A stretch of 43,427 nt of DNA. Origin: Bacteroidales bacterium (GTDB lineage Bacteria; Bacteroidota; Bacteroidia; Bacteroidales; UBA932). Shown one piece after another: positions 9,246-16,785 of the stretch (the stretch's first letter is position 1; each line of letters starts with the position of its first letter). The stretch lies in NCBI GenBank assembly GCA_017447815.1, contig JAFSMS010000025.1, positions 1 through 43,427 of the forward strand, in the 5' to 3' direction. The translations under genes were made by a program, and so were the position numbers. The notes beneath the pieces were generated by a model that was not told the origin of the DNA, did not search any database, and worked only from the letters and a program-made list of their open reading frames with translations.

Positions 9246-10241
9246 CTACTGCTGATGGGCGGCAATGAGAGCCCGGATTTCTTCTTTGGCTTCCCGCCAG
9301 CGCGGGATGTCTATTTTGGTGCCGATTACTTCCACCACCTTGGCGGCGATGATGGATCCCACCTCACCGCATACGCGCAGCGGCATCCCCAGGGAATGGG
9401 CATACAGGAAGCCTGCCGCGTAGGTGTCTCCGGCACCGGTGGCGTCCACCGGAGTGGCCGGCCAGGGTTCGATGAAGTGGTACTCATCCCCGGATTTGAC
9501 CATGGAGCCTTCCTTTCCCACCTTCACCACGGCAATCTTGCAGTAACGGGTGAGGTCGTCAATGGCTTCGCGGGGTTCCATCTTGGTGAAGGCCTTGGCC
9601 TCCGATTCATTGGCAAACACAATGTCCACATAGTTTTCCACCAGGTTGTGGAAGAAGGCGTCGTTGGACTCCACCACATTGTAGGAGGCCATGTCGATGG
9701 AAATGATGCAGCCGGCCGCCTTGGCCAGCCGGGCTGCCTTGGAAATCAGGTCCTGGTTCTGGACCAGATAGCCTTCGATGTGGAAATAATCATAGCCATG
9801 AAACTGCTCCAGGGTCAGGTCTTCCGGTTCCAGTTCCAGCGTGGCGCCCATATAATCGGCAAAAGTGCGCTCTGCGTTGGCCCCGGTGATGAACACCATG
9901 CACCGGCCGCTGGACTTGGTGCCATAGAGCATCTGCGCCCGCACCCCATACTGTTCCATGGTGCTTTTGAAGAGGTTGCCCAGGTCGTCGTTGCCGATTT
10001 TCCCGAGGAAGCCGGACGGCATCCCGAAAATGGCCGTGCAAGTGATGGTGTTGGCCGCCGACCCGCCCGGGACATACTTGACGCCGTATTCCTTGAGGGC
10101 GTCCCAGATGCGGTCCCCGGTTTCCATGTCCACGTGCTGCATGCTGCCCAGGGGAAGATGATATTTGCGCAGAAGGCTGTCATCCGGAAGGATGGCCAGG
10201 ATGTCGGTCAGGGCATTGCCGATGCCAAGAATGGATTTCAT
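9246..10241 (-). CDS. PfkB-family carbohydrate/adenosine kinase
   Basis: Cytosolic kinase of the ribokinase/adenosine kinase superfamily. The frame extends further upstream, but the start at 10241 (MKSILGIGNALTDIL) matches the family N-terminus and sits just below a -7 box. The 331 residues include PGGSAANTITCTA (signature 1, substrate/lid region), GKIGNDDLG, and VDATGAGDTYAAGF (signature 2), where Asp272 is the expected catalytic base. The close GIGNALTDIL/GGSAANT pattern resembles Bacteroidetes proteins annotated as adenosine kinase, but ribokinase-like or other sugar substrates cannot be excluded. It is divergent from the flippase-like gene, with -7 boxes for both inside the 73-bp gap. Confidence 0.92.
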   Translation of the reverse strand: MKSILGIGNALTDILAILPDDSLLRKYHLPLGSMQHVDMETGDRIWDALKEYGVKYVPGGSAANTITCTAIFGMPSGFLGKIGNDDLGNLFKSTMEQYGVRAQMLYGTKSSGRCMVFITGANAERTFADYMGATLELEPEDLTLEQFHGYDYFHIEGYLVQNQDLISKAARLAKAAGCIISIDMASYNVVESNDAFFHNLVENYVDIVFANESEAKAFTKMEPREAIDDLTRYCKIAVVKVGKEGSMVKSGDEYHFIEPWPATPVDATGAGDTYAAGFLYAHSLGMPLRVCGEVGSIIAAKVVEVIGTKIDIPRWREAKEEIRALIAAHQQ

Positions 10242-10267
10242 AGACACATTCGTTGAATGGTAACTTA

Positions 10268-10275
10268 CAAAAATA
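10268..10275 (-). promoter_or_regulatory. -7 element for the PfkB kinase operon
   Basis: Minus-strand TATTTTTG, a full match to TAnnTTTG, 26 nt upstream of the ATG at 10241. Confidence 0.5.
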
Positions 10276-10298
10276 GACAATTTTTGCCGATTTTCCAT

Positions 10299-10306
10299 TA
10301 TCTTTG
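10299..10306 (+). promoter_or_regulatory. -7 element immediately before the flippase-like gene
   Basis: TATCTTTG ending 8 nt before the ATG at 10315. With the usual start of transcription about 7 nt downstream of the box, the mRNA would begin at or next to the start codon, which suggests a leaderless transcript. Confidence 0.6.
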
Positions 10307-10314
10307 CCTGCAGT

Positions 10315-11322
10315 ATGGACAAGAAAGCAAAAAATATCCTGCAATACATTTTCTGGGGCGCAGTGGCGGTCGTCTTGGTGTACTTCTGCCTCCGGAGCAT
10401 TGACTGGAAGCAGTTCTCCGAGGCTCTCCGCCAGTGCCGGTGGGAATACATCATCCTGTCCATGGTGCTGGGAACGCTCGTTTTCCTGGTCCGGGGAAGC
10501 CGTTGGCGCATGCTGCTGCTGCCCTTCGACCCCTCCACCTCCTCCGTCACCACATTCAATGCCTACAATATCTGCATGGCCGTGAACCTCGCCCTTCCCC
10601 GTGCCGGAGAAGTGGCCCGGCTGGGGTATGTGGTGAAACATTCCGCTGTCGGACCGGACGGGAAGCGGCTCCTGACTTTCGACAAGGCGCTGGGCACCCT
10701 GCTGATCGAGCGCGTCTGGGATGCCGTCGTAACGCTGGGCATGGCCGCCGTGCTGCTGGCCGTGATGTGGAAGACCTTCGGCGCCTACCTCATGGAAAGC
10801 CTGTCCTCCCTGGGCGGGGCCGATACGCTCTGGTGGATGCTGGGCGGGCTGGTGGTCCTGGTGCTGTGCCTTCTGTATCTGGCCTATGCCTTCCGGGAAA
10901 AAGGCGGCGTCTGGGGCAAAATCTGGAGCTTTATCGAGGGCATCGGCAGCGGACTTTCCTCCTTCCTGAAAATGAAGAAAGCATGGCTGTTCTTTGTCTA
11001 TACGGCCGTCATCTGGGTGATTTACTGGCTCATGAGCGCCTGCATCGTCTGGGCCCTCCAGGATATCGAAGCCTTTTCTTCCCTCACCATGACCGACGCC
11101 TTCTTCCTGATGATCGCCGGCAGCATCTCCTCGGTGGTCCCCGTCCCGGGCGGCTTCGGCGCCTATCACGGCGTGGTTTGCGGGGCCCTTTCCAGCATCT
11201 GGGGCATCCCGATGGGAACGGGCATGATTTTCGCCACGCTCAACCATGAGTCCCAAGTGATTACGCAGGCCCTCTGCGGCCTGGCTTCCTATATCCACGA
11301 AACCTTCTTCCGCAAGAAATGA
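10315..11322 (+). CDS. Flippase-like / LPG-synthase transmembrane-domain protein
   Basis: A 335-residue polytopic inner-membrane protein of the UPF0104/LPG_synthase_TM family (YbhN, the membrane half of MprF). About eight hydrophobic segments alternate with short loops. Family marks are LGTLVFLVRGSRWRMLL near residue 55, the conserved NLALPRAGEVARLGYV after 90, GTLLIERVWD near 125, and VPVPGGFGAYHGVV in the C-terminal third. Relatives move or modify lipids, but the role here is open. Its stop overlaps the aroE start by 4 nt (ATGA), so the two are translationally coupled. The ATG follows a -7 box so closely that the message may be leaderless. Confidence 0.9.
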   Translation: MDKKAKNILQYIFWGAVAVVLVYFCLRSIDWKQFSEALRQCRWEYIILSMVLGTLVFLVRGSRWRMLLLPFDPSTSSVTTFNAYNICMAVNLALPRAGEVARLGYVVKHSAVGPDGKRLLTFDKALGTLLIERVWDAVVTLGMAAVLLAVMWKTFGAYLMESLSSLGGADTLWWMLGGLVVLVLCLLYLAYAFREKGGVWGKIWSFIEGIGSGLSSFLKMKKAWLFFVYTAVIWVIYWLMSACIVWALQDIEAFSSLTMTDAFFLMIAGSISSVVPVPGGFGAYHGVVCGALSSIWGIPMGTGMIFATLNHESQVITQALCGLASYIHETFFRKK

Positions 11323-12038
11323 CCCGCCGCTTCGCCCTCATCGGCCATCCCGTGGCCGGCTCGCTGAGTCCCCGCATGATGGCCGCCGCCTATGGAGGCC
11401 GATACCGTTACGACCTCCTGGACTTCGAGCGTTTCGAAGATGCCTGGCAGGCCTTCCGGGAGGGGTATTACGGCATCAACGTAACCGCTCCGTTCAAGCG
11501 GGATGCCTTCGCCAGGGTTGACGTCCTGTCGGAGAAAGCCCGCGCCACCGGTGCGGTGAATCTGGTCGTGCCCTGTGCAGAGGGGTTCATGGGATACAAC
11601 ACCGATGTGGACGGCGTCCTTCTGGCCCTCCGGGAAACCGGGGATGCCTTTTCGAGCGCCCTGGTGGTGGGAACGGGAGGTGCCGCCCGCGCCGCCGTCC
11701 ATGCCGCCCGCTTCCTGGGCTGCGAGGTGAGCGTCTGCGGGAGGTCTTTGGAGAAAGCATCGGCCCTGGGCTGTCCCGCGTTTTCCTTCGGGGAGGCCCG
11801 GTCGCTGAAGCCGGACCTGGTTATCTACACCCTTCCCGGTCGGGCGGAAGTGCCTGAAGGCCTGCCGTTTGCCGATGCAACGGTGCTGGAGGCGGAATAC
11901 CGGATTCCCCGTCTGGAGGGGGGGGCGTGCCGGCGCTACGTCAGCGGCCGACGCTGGATGCTTTGGCAGGCGGCTGCCGGATATCGGCTTTTCACGGACG
12001 AAGAGCCCGACGTGGAAGAAATGTTGCGCGCCCTGTAA
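11319..12038 (+). CDS. aroE: Shikimate dehydrogenase (short form)
   Basis: NADP-dependent reduction of 3-dehydroshikimate in the chorismate pathway. The product has 239 residues, short against about 270 for E. coli but usual for Bacteroidetes. The substrate-binding N-domain shows GHPVAGSLSPRMM, and INVTAPFK with the catalytic Lys60; the partner Asp96 lies in GYNTDVDGV. The Rossmann domain shows VVGTGGAARAAVHAA and a short arginine-bearing loop (CGRSLEKA) consistent with NADP. The C-terminal WMLWQAAAGYRLFTD closes the active site. It overlaps the flippase-like gene by ATGA. A shikimate kinase gene lies elsewhere in this window (36648-37145), not linked. Confidence 0.93.
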   Translation: MTRRFALIGHPVAGSLSPRMMAAAYGGRYRYDLLDFERFEDAWQAFREGYYGINVTAPFKRDAFARVDVLSEKARATGAVNLVVPCAEGFMGYNTDVDGVLLALRETGDAFSSALVVGTGGAARAAVHAARFLGCEVSVCGRSLEKASALGCPAFSFGEARSLKPDLVIYTLPGRAEVPEGLPFADATVLEAEYRIPRLEGGACRRYVSGRRWMLWQAAAGYRLFTDEEPDVEEMLRAL

Positions 12039-12050
12039 TTTTTCCGGAAA

Positions 12051-12058
12051 TATTTTTG
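12051..12058 (+). promoter_or_regulatory. -7 element for ssb
   Basis: TATTTTTG, a full match to TAnnTTTG, 51 nt before the ssb ATG. It predicts a leader of about 45 nt that contains the hairpin at 12073-12088. Confidence 0.45.
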
Positions 12059-12072
12059 TAACTTGCACGGTG

Positions 12073-12088
12073 CACAGCATGGGCTGTG
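12073..12088 (+). other. Hairpin in the predicted ssb leader
   Basis: CACAGC (12073-12078) pairs with GCTGTG (12083-12088) around a four-base ATGG loop, 21 nt before the ssb start. There is no T tract, so it is not a terminator. It could be an RNA structure for control of ssb, or chance. Confidence 0.3.
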
Positions 12089-12109
12089 TAACCTTTTAAT
12101 GATTGTATT

Positions 12110-12622
12110 ATGGCACTGAACAAAGTAATGTTAATCGGTAACGTTGGCGCAGATCCGGAGGTACGTTACCTTGAGAACAATCCGCAAAATCCGGGCAACA
12201 ATGTAAAGGTGGCCACCATCCGGCTTGCCACTACGGAACGCTACCGCGACCGTAACGGTGAGTCGCGGGAGAACACCGAATGGCACAACGTCGTGCTTTG
12301 GCGCAACAATGCCGACGTGGCCGAGCGCTTCGTCCACAAGGGTTCACAAATTTATATTGAAGGCAAACTCCGCACCCGCCAGTGGACGGACCAGACCGGC
12401 AACAAACGGTACACCACCGAAATCGTGGCCGATTCCCTGCAACTTCTCGGCAAGCGCCAGGACGGGGAGGGCAATGCCCCTCAGGGCGGTTATCAGGGTG
12501 GTTATTCCCAGCAGCCCGCCGCTCCCGTGAGCCAGCCTTCCGCGCCGGTCCAGCCGCCGGTAAACCCGGCCTACCAGGGACCGCTCCCTGCCGCTGAACC
12601 GTCCGACGACCTTCCCTTCTAA
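12110..12622 (+). CDS. ssb: Single-stranded DNA-binding protein
   Basis: Coats single-stranded DNA in replication and repair. The 170 residues begin with the family start MALNKVMLIGNVGADPEVRY, followed by an OB fold to about residue 112 (ENTEWHNVVLW, GSQIYIEGKLRTRQW). A flexible Gln/Pro/Gly-rich linker follows, then the acidic tip DDLPF that recruits partner proteins such as RecQ, PriA and RecO. Its last 4 nt overlap the converging methylase gene (12619). It has its own -7 box and a short leader with a possible hairpin, so it is likely transcribed separately from aroE. Confidence 0.97.
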   Translation: MALNKVMLIGNVGADPEVRYLENNPQNPGNNVKVATIRLATTERYRDRNGESRENTEWHNVVLWRNNADVAERFVHKGSQIYIEGKLRTRQWTDQTGNKRYTTEIVADSLQLLGKRQDGEGNAPQGGYQGGYSQQPAAPVSQPSAPVQPPVNPAYQGPLPAAEPSDDLPF

Positions 12623-13413
12623 CCCTGCCGCTGGCGCACGGCTTCAAAAAGGAGAATGGCGGCCGATACGGAAACGTTGAGGCTGTCCAGGCGTCCCAGC
12701 ATGGGGATGCGGATGTGAGCCGATGCAGCCTTCCGCCACTGATCTGTCAGACCCGTGGATTCCGTTCCCATCACCAGGGCGGTTCCGCGGGTCATGTCCA
12801 CATCGTAATACAACGAGGAATCCTGCAGTTGGGCTGTGAGGATTTGGATGCCGCGGGCCTGCAGGAAGGCGATGGCCTCTTCAGAGGAAACCGCCACTGT
12901 GGGGACGGTGAAGACGGCGCCGATGGACGCCCGGATGAGGTTGGGGTTGTAGAGGTCCGTGAGGGGGTCGCAGAGGAGGACGGCATCGGCCCCGGCGGCG
13001 TCGGCGCTGCGAAGGACGGCGCCCAGGTTGCCAGGCTTTTCCACCGACTCCAGCACCATGACGAGGGGCTTCTCCGGAAGGTGTAAATCTTCCAGTCTCA
13101 GGGATTTATACTCTACTTCCGCGATGATGCCTTCCGTGCTTTCGCGATATGCGGCCTTGCGGTACAATTGCTCCGGAATTTCTATGACAGAAGATTCTTC
13201 GCTTCGCGCAAGAAGGTCCATAACCTCTGAGGAATCTGCAATCTCCGGGCACACGAAAACGGTGCGGGCCTTGTACCCGGCTTCCAGGCAGTGTTGCAGT
13301 TCCCGTCGGCCCTCCACCACAAAAAGCCCCTGCTCCCGCCGCGCTTTGGATTTTTCCTGCAGGAGCAGCAGATTCTTGATCTTGGGGTTCTGGGCCGATG
13401 TGATGATTTCCAT
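12619..13413 (-). CDS. TrmH-family (SpoU) RNA 2'-O-methyltransferase
   Basis: A 264-residue SPOUT-class enzyme that uses S-adenosylmethionine to methylate a ribose in rRNA or tRNA. The N-terminal substrate-binding domain (SpoU_sub_bind-like: NPKIKNLLLLQEKSKARREQ, GLFVVEGRRELQ) is followed by the three knotted motifs: EKPGNLGAVLRSADAAGAD with the catalytic Arg, LVMGTESTGL, and IPMLGRLDSLNVSVSAAILLFE. The RNA target cannot be told from sequence. Its stop lies 1 nt below the lysS start codon region's downstream end (lysS stop at 13414), in the same direction, so it is probably transcribed from the lysS promoter. Confidence 0.93.
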   Translation of the reverse strand: MEIITSAQNPKIKNLLLLQEKSKARREQGLFVVEGRRELQHCLEAGYKARTVFVCPEIADSSEVMDLLARSEESSVIEIPEQLYRKAAYRESTEGIIAEVEYKSLRLEDLHLPEKPLVMVLESVEKPGNLGAVLRSADAAGADAVLLCDPLTDLYNPNLIRASIGAVFTVPTVAVSSEEAIAFLQARGIQILTAQLQDSSLYYDVDMTRGTALVMGTESTGLTDQWRKAASAHIRIPMLGRLDSLNVSVSAAILLFEAVRQRQG

Positions 13414-14928
13414 CTAGAACTTCTCCGGGCGCATCGTAGGGAAGAACAGGACGTCCTGAATGGTCTCGGCTCCGGTCATGAACATGGTGAGGCGGTCGAT
13501 GCCGATGCCGATGCCGCTGGTGGGCGGCATACCGTATTCCAGGGCGCGCACGAAGTCGTAGTCGATGTACATGGCTTCGTCGTCTCCCTTGCTCTTGAGG
13601 GCGGCCTGCTCCTCGAAGCGCTCCAACTGGTCCACGGGGTCATTGAGTTCGGAATAGGCGTTGGCCAGTTCCTTTCCGTTTACGAAGAGTTCGAAGCGCT
13701 CGGTGAGGGTGTCATCGTAGCGGCAGCGCTTGGTAAGCGGGGACATTTCCACGGGATAGTCAATCAGGAAAGTGGGCTGGACAAGGTTCTTTTCCACATA
13801 TTCGCCCACGATGGCGTCGATGAGTTTGCCGACACCCATTTCCGGAGACGTCTCCACATTCAGTTTCTTGCACACTTCGCGGAGTTGGGCTTCGTCCATG
13901 CCCTTGACGTCCACGCCGGCGTACTCCTGAATGGCATCCAGGATTCTCAGGCGACGGAAGGGGCCCTCGAAGGAGATCTCGTTTCCGCCGATGGTTTTCC
14001 GGACCCCGCCGGTGGCTTCGGCCACCCGCTGGAGCATCTTCTCGGTGAATTCCATCATCCACAGATAGTCCTTGTAGGCAATGTACATTTCCACGCAGGT
14101 GAATTCCGGATTGTGGGTTTTGTCCATGCCCTCGTTGCGGAAGTTCTTGGCGAACTCGTAAACGCCGGAGAAACCGCCCACGATGAGACGCTTGAGGTAC
14201 AGTTCATTGGCGATGCGCATGTACATATCGACGTCCAGGGCATTGTGGTGGGTGATGAACGGACGGGCCGTGGCGCCTCCCGGGATGGGCTGCAGGATGG
14301 GCGTTTCCACCTCCAGGCAGCCGGCCTCGTTGAAGCACTGCCGCATGGTATTGATGATGAGGGTGCGCTTTACGAAGGTCTCCTTCACCTGCGGGTTCAC
14401 CACGAGGTCCACATACCGCTGGCGATAGCGGAGTTCCGGGTCTTCGAAACTGTCATGGACGGTGCCGTCGGCATCGGTCTTGACGATGGGAAGTACGCGG
14501 AGCGACTTCGAAAGGACCGTGAGTTCCTTGGCATGGACAGACAACTGACCGGTCTGGGTGAAGAAGGCGAAACCCTTGATTCCCACAATGTCGCCGATGT
14601 CCAGGAGTTTCTTGAACACGGTGTTGTAGAGGGTCTTGTCCTCTGAAGGGCAAATCTCGTCACGCTTGACGTACACCTGGATGCGGCCGGCATGGTCCTG
14701 CAGTTCCATGAAGGATGCTGCGCCCATGATGCGGCGGCTCATGATGCGGCCGGCGATGCACACGTCCTGGAAATTGCCTTCTTCCGGCTTGAAACCGGCG
14801 GCGATTTCCGCGGTGGTGGTGTTCACCGGATACAGCGGCGCCGGATAGGGATTGATCCCCAGTTCCCGTAATTTATTCAAAGACTCTCTGCGTCCCAGTT
14901 CTTGCTCGTTGAATTCTGCGTATGCCAT
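13414..14928 (-). CDS. lysS: Lysyl-tRNA synthetase (class II)
   Basis: Charges tRNA-Lys. The start is set at the ATG at 14928 ([24 protein letters not shown]) rather than 11 codons upstream, because the longer version would begin inside the -7 box at 14959-14966. The 504 residues show an N-terminal OB-fold anticodon domain ([22 protein letters not shown]), class II motif 1 around [13 protein letters not shown], motif 2 with [20 protein letters not shown], and motif 3 [15 protein letters not shown] near the C-terminus. It is shared-direction with the TrmH-family gene that starts directly after it. Confidence 0.98.
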   Translation of the reverse strand: MAYAEFNEQELGRRESLNKLRELGINPYPAPLYPVNTTTAEIAAGFKPEEGNFQDVCIAGRIMSRRIMGAASFMELQDHAGRIQVYVKRDEICPSEDKTLYNTVFKKLLDIGDIVGIKGFAFFTQTGQLSVHAKELTVLSKSLRVLPIVKTDADGTVHDSFEDPELRYRQRYVDLVVNPQVKETFVKRTLIINTMRQCFNEAGCLEVETPILQPIPGGATARPFITHHNALDVDMYMRIANELYLKRLIVGGFSGVYEFAKNFRNEGMDKTHNPEFTCVEMYIAYKDYLWMMEFTEKMLQRVAEATGGVRKTIGGNEISFEGPFRRLRILDAIQEYAGVDVKGMDEAQLREVCKKLNVETSPEMGVGKLIDAIVGEYVEKNLVQPTFLIDYPVEMSPLTKRCRYDDTLTERFELFVNGKELANAYSELNDPVDQLERFEEQAALKSKGDDEAMYIDYDFVRALEYGMPPTSGIGIGIDRLTMFMTGAETIQDVLFFPTMRPEKF

Positions 14929-14958
14929 GGTAAAAAAACGTTTTCTGCGATAAGGGTG

Positions 14959-14966
14959 CAAAGATA
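14959..14966 (-). promoter_or_regulatory. -7 element for lysS
   Basis: Minus-strand TATCTTTG, a perfect TAnnTTTG, 30 nt upstream of the chosen lysS ATG. Its position argues against the longer lysS start. Confidence 0.6.
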
Positions 14967-14978
14967 CGAAAAAATGCT

Positions 14979-14986
14979 TAGATTTG
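14979..14986 (+). promoter_or_regulatory. -7 element for the DUF4375 gene
   Basis: TAGATTTG, a full match to TAnnTTTG, 52 nt before the ATG at 15039. It is back to back with the lysS box, 12 bp apart. Confidence 0.45.
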
Positions 14987-15038
14987 CATCTGACGACAGA
15001 ATCGTTTTCCGGTATAACTGACGAGCCCGTGTTTGATT

Positions 15039-15812
15039 ATGGTTGCTGATTTGATAATTATCCTGGTAGTAGTTGCCCTGTTTATCCCTCTTTTGCGTAA
15101 CAAGAAGGCCAAAGAGGCTATGATGAGCCAGAATTATGACTATATGTTGAAAGAAGGTGACTTCAGTGGGCTGAAGAAGATGTTCGGAAAGCAGTTCCTC
15201 CTCTGTGGACTCATCTTTTTGTTCACGCTGGCTTTTGCCGTTATCCACCTGCTCCAGGAAGGAGATATCAAAGGATGGACAGGACTTATCGTAAGCGGCG
15301 TTTTCGGGTATCGCACTTTCATCTTGGGGCGGGCATACAATGCTTTCAAGAAGGCCGAGACGCACTTGTCGTACAGATTGTCGAAGCAGGAGACAGAGAA
15401 CTTTTGGAAAGAGGAAAACGACGATAATCTGGTTTACGGATTATATGAGTACATACAGAAGAAAAGTTACAATTTCCTGAAAGTGGAAAACCTGAACGAG
15501 GTTGAAAAAAACATTATGATTCTCAACGACCTTCAAGCAGAGGTTTATAATGGCGGATTCGAACAGTACTTCTTTAACTCCAGGGGCGAATTCAACGATT
15601 CCCTTGTCAAGGCATCGATGGCGGTAAATGCCACAGAGACGGCAGAGATCTGTACCAAAGCATTGGACATCATCAAGCGGGGCCTGTTAAAGGAACAAGA
15701 ATCCGAATTGCTTCACAAAGAGTGTGACACCCCCTTTTTTGAAAAATCGGAGAACCTGACTTCCCTTATTGCGGAATATGCCAGAAACAACAAAGGCTCG
15801 CTTTTGTCTTGA
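15039..15812 (+). CDS. Membrane-anchored DUF4375 (DMP19-like) protein
   Basis: A 257-residue protein in two parts. Residues 2-18 form a hydrophobic anchor (VADLIIILVVVALFIPLL), and two more hydrophobic segments lie near 50-66 and 74-90. From about 130 the soluble part matches the DUF4375 pattern: EKNIMILNDLQAEVYNGGFEQYF, FNSRGEFND, then helices with ATETAEICTKALDII. DUF4375 includes DMP19 of Neisseria, described as a DNA mimic, but most members are uncharacterised and the membrane segments here speak against simple DNA mimicry. I use the ATG at 15039; a TTG two codons upstream is in frame. The gene is AT-richer than its surroundings and looks acquired. It is followed directly by a gene remnant. 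Confidence 0.8.
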   Translation: MVADLIIILVVVALFIPLLRNKKAKEAMMSQNYDYMLKEGDFSGLKKMFGKQFLLCGLIFLFTLAFAVIHLLQEGDIKGWTGLIVSGVFGYRTFILGRAYNAFKKAETHLSYRLSKQETENFWKEENDDNLVYGLYEYIQKKSYNFLKVENLNEVEKNIMILNDLQAEVYNGGFEQYFFNSRGEFNDSLVKASMAVNATETAEICTKALDIIKRGLLKEQESELLHKECDTPFFEKSENLTSLIAEYARNNKGSLLS

Positions 15813-15933
15813 CAATGTTCTTAACTTGCCGAGGGAAGTGACCTCGGGCGCTTCCGTCTCATTGACATATACCTATCTGCCGGACAGCACCGTCCGCCCT
15901 ATGAGAATCTATATAAACGATATAATAACATGA
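15811..15933 (+). pseudogene. C-terminal remnant of an unknown gene
   Basis: Frame 15811-15933 encodes a coherent protein tail (LPREVTSGASVSLTYTYLPD, then STVRPMRIYINDIIT) and ends at a TGA overlapping the next ATG as ATGA. There is no start codon matched to it: the frame runs back into the out-of-frame end of the DUF4375 gene. The clean ATGA coupling to the following lipoprotein suggests this is the last 40 codons of a former upstream operon partner whose front was deleted. I do not recognise the family. Confidence 0.4.
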
Positions 15934-16460
15934 AACCGATTATCACTCTTGTTTTATCTCTCATGCTTATTATCTGTAATCAGTGTTTCAATAGAAAGTC
16001 TGAAAACACCCTTTCAGAATGTGAGAACAATGTTCCTGACGATTCTCTGGTTATACACAAAACATGGGTTGGAGTAGATAGCGTCGCTGTTATTTATAGA
16101 GCGATAGATGCCTATCACTACATCTTCAGTTATTCCCGGAATCATTTGCAAATACACAGATCCAGTAATTGCGACCCTTTTCATCAATGCATTTCCGACC
16201 GTCACATTATTGATGAATTCTTAGACTATATCGACATCTTTTTTGTTACCAAATCGGAAACGATAGAACTTTCCAGAGTAAAAGGGGACCCTATCGTAAC
16301 GGATTATCCTTCTTTAACCTTTACACTCTATTTTGAGAATGAACTTGTTAAAAAACAAAGCATCCAGTATGGAGAGGAAGGATATGATATTGAGTATAAC
16401 CCTAAATTCGTAGCCTTCTACAAATTCTTGGATAGCCTTGTCCCAACCCCGAAAGGCTAA
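15930..16460 (+). CDS. Putative lipoprotein of unknown function
   Basis: A 176-residue protein with an N-terminal hydrophobic stretch (MKPIITLVLSLMLIIC) and cysteines at 16 and 19 that could serve as a lipobox, so it is probably exported and lipid-anchored, although the box is not ideal. The mature part is charged, rich in Tyr, Ile, Asp and His, and shows no motif I recognise. Base use is clearly AT-richer than the housekeeping genes on both sides. Its ATG overlaps the stop of the remnant at 15811-15933, and its 3' end lies antisense to the tail of a small minus-strand frame (16402-16575). It belongs to the accessory patch. Confidence 0.65.
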   Translation: MKPIITLVLSLMLIICNQCFNRKSENTLSECENNVPDDSLVIHKTWVGVDSVAVIYRAIDAYHYIFSYSRNHLQIHRSSNCDPFHQCISDRHIIDEFLDYIDIFFVTKSETIELSRVKGDPIVTDYPSLTFTLYFENELVKKQSIQYGEEGYDIEYNPKFVAFYKFLDSLVPTPKG

Positions 16461-16575
16461 AGAATGACACGAATTCGTCAAATCGTTCTTTGTCGGCTAT
16501 GCAAGTGAACAGGTCATCATCCAACTTGGCAAAGTTACTGCCGTAGGGTACGGCAGGCTCTTCCATCAAAGTCAT
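16402..16575 (-). pseudogene. Truncated small gene of unknown function
   Basis: Minus-strand frame of 57 codons. Its first ~40 residues look like genuine protein (MEEPAVPYGSNFAKLDDDLF then TCIADKERFDEFVSFF), preceded by a purine-rich GAGAGGG that could serve as a ribosome site. The last ~18 residues merely read antisense through the end of the lipoprotein gene at 16460, so the original C-terminus seems to be replaced. A second in-frame ATG lies at 16566. Family not recognised. It may mark the right edge of the inserted accessory patch. Confidence 0.35.
16538..16556. other. Perfect 7-bp hairpin
   Basis: CTGCCGT (16538-16544) and ACGGCAG (16550-16556) around a five-base loop. There is no T tract. 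It lies inside the small minus-strand frame and may be chance or a structured RNA element. Confidence 0.3.
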
Positions 16576-16638
16576 CCCTCTCGTTCGACAGTAGTCTGAA
16601 GGTGCAGATTATCCACTCTCTTCAACGCTGTAGGAGTG

Positions 16639-16785
16639 GTCGTGCACGAAAAGGGCCGGTTTGGTGCACGAGGGGACGAAAACCAGGGTGTCGTGCACGG
16701 AAAGGGCGGGTTTGGTGCACGAGGGGACGAAAACCAGGGTGTCGTGCACGGAAAGGGCCGGTTTGGTGCACGAGGGGACGAAAAC
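16639..16785. repeat. Three 51-bp tandem repeats built on GTGCAC palindromes
   Basis: Units start at 16639, 16690 and 16741, the last slightly short. Each contains two GTGCAC sites, at 16642 and 16664, 16693 and 16715, 16744 and 16766, so the spacing alternates strictly 22 and 29 bp. Within a unit TCGTGCAC and GTGCACGA are perfect 8-bp inverted repeats around 16 bp, so each unit can fold into a hairpin. The units differ at only a few bases. All frames on both strands stay open because 51 is divisible by three, but I see no sign of real coding. The array lies between the accessory patch and the GH13 operon. Confidence 0.9.

Noticed and set aside
15039-15812. DNA-mimic (DMP19) function for the DUF4375 protein
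   Set aside because: Only the domain family supports it; the N-terminal membrane segments and lack of an obvious DNA-binding partner make the transfer of function unsafe.
16639-16785. CRISPR array
   Set aside because: The units are whole tandem copies with no unique spacers, and no cas gene is near.
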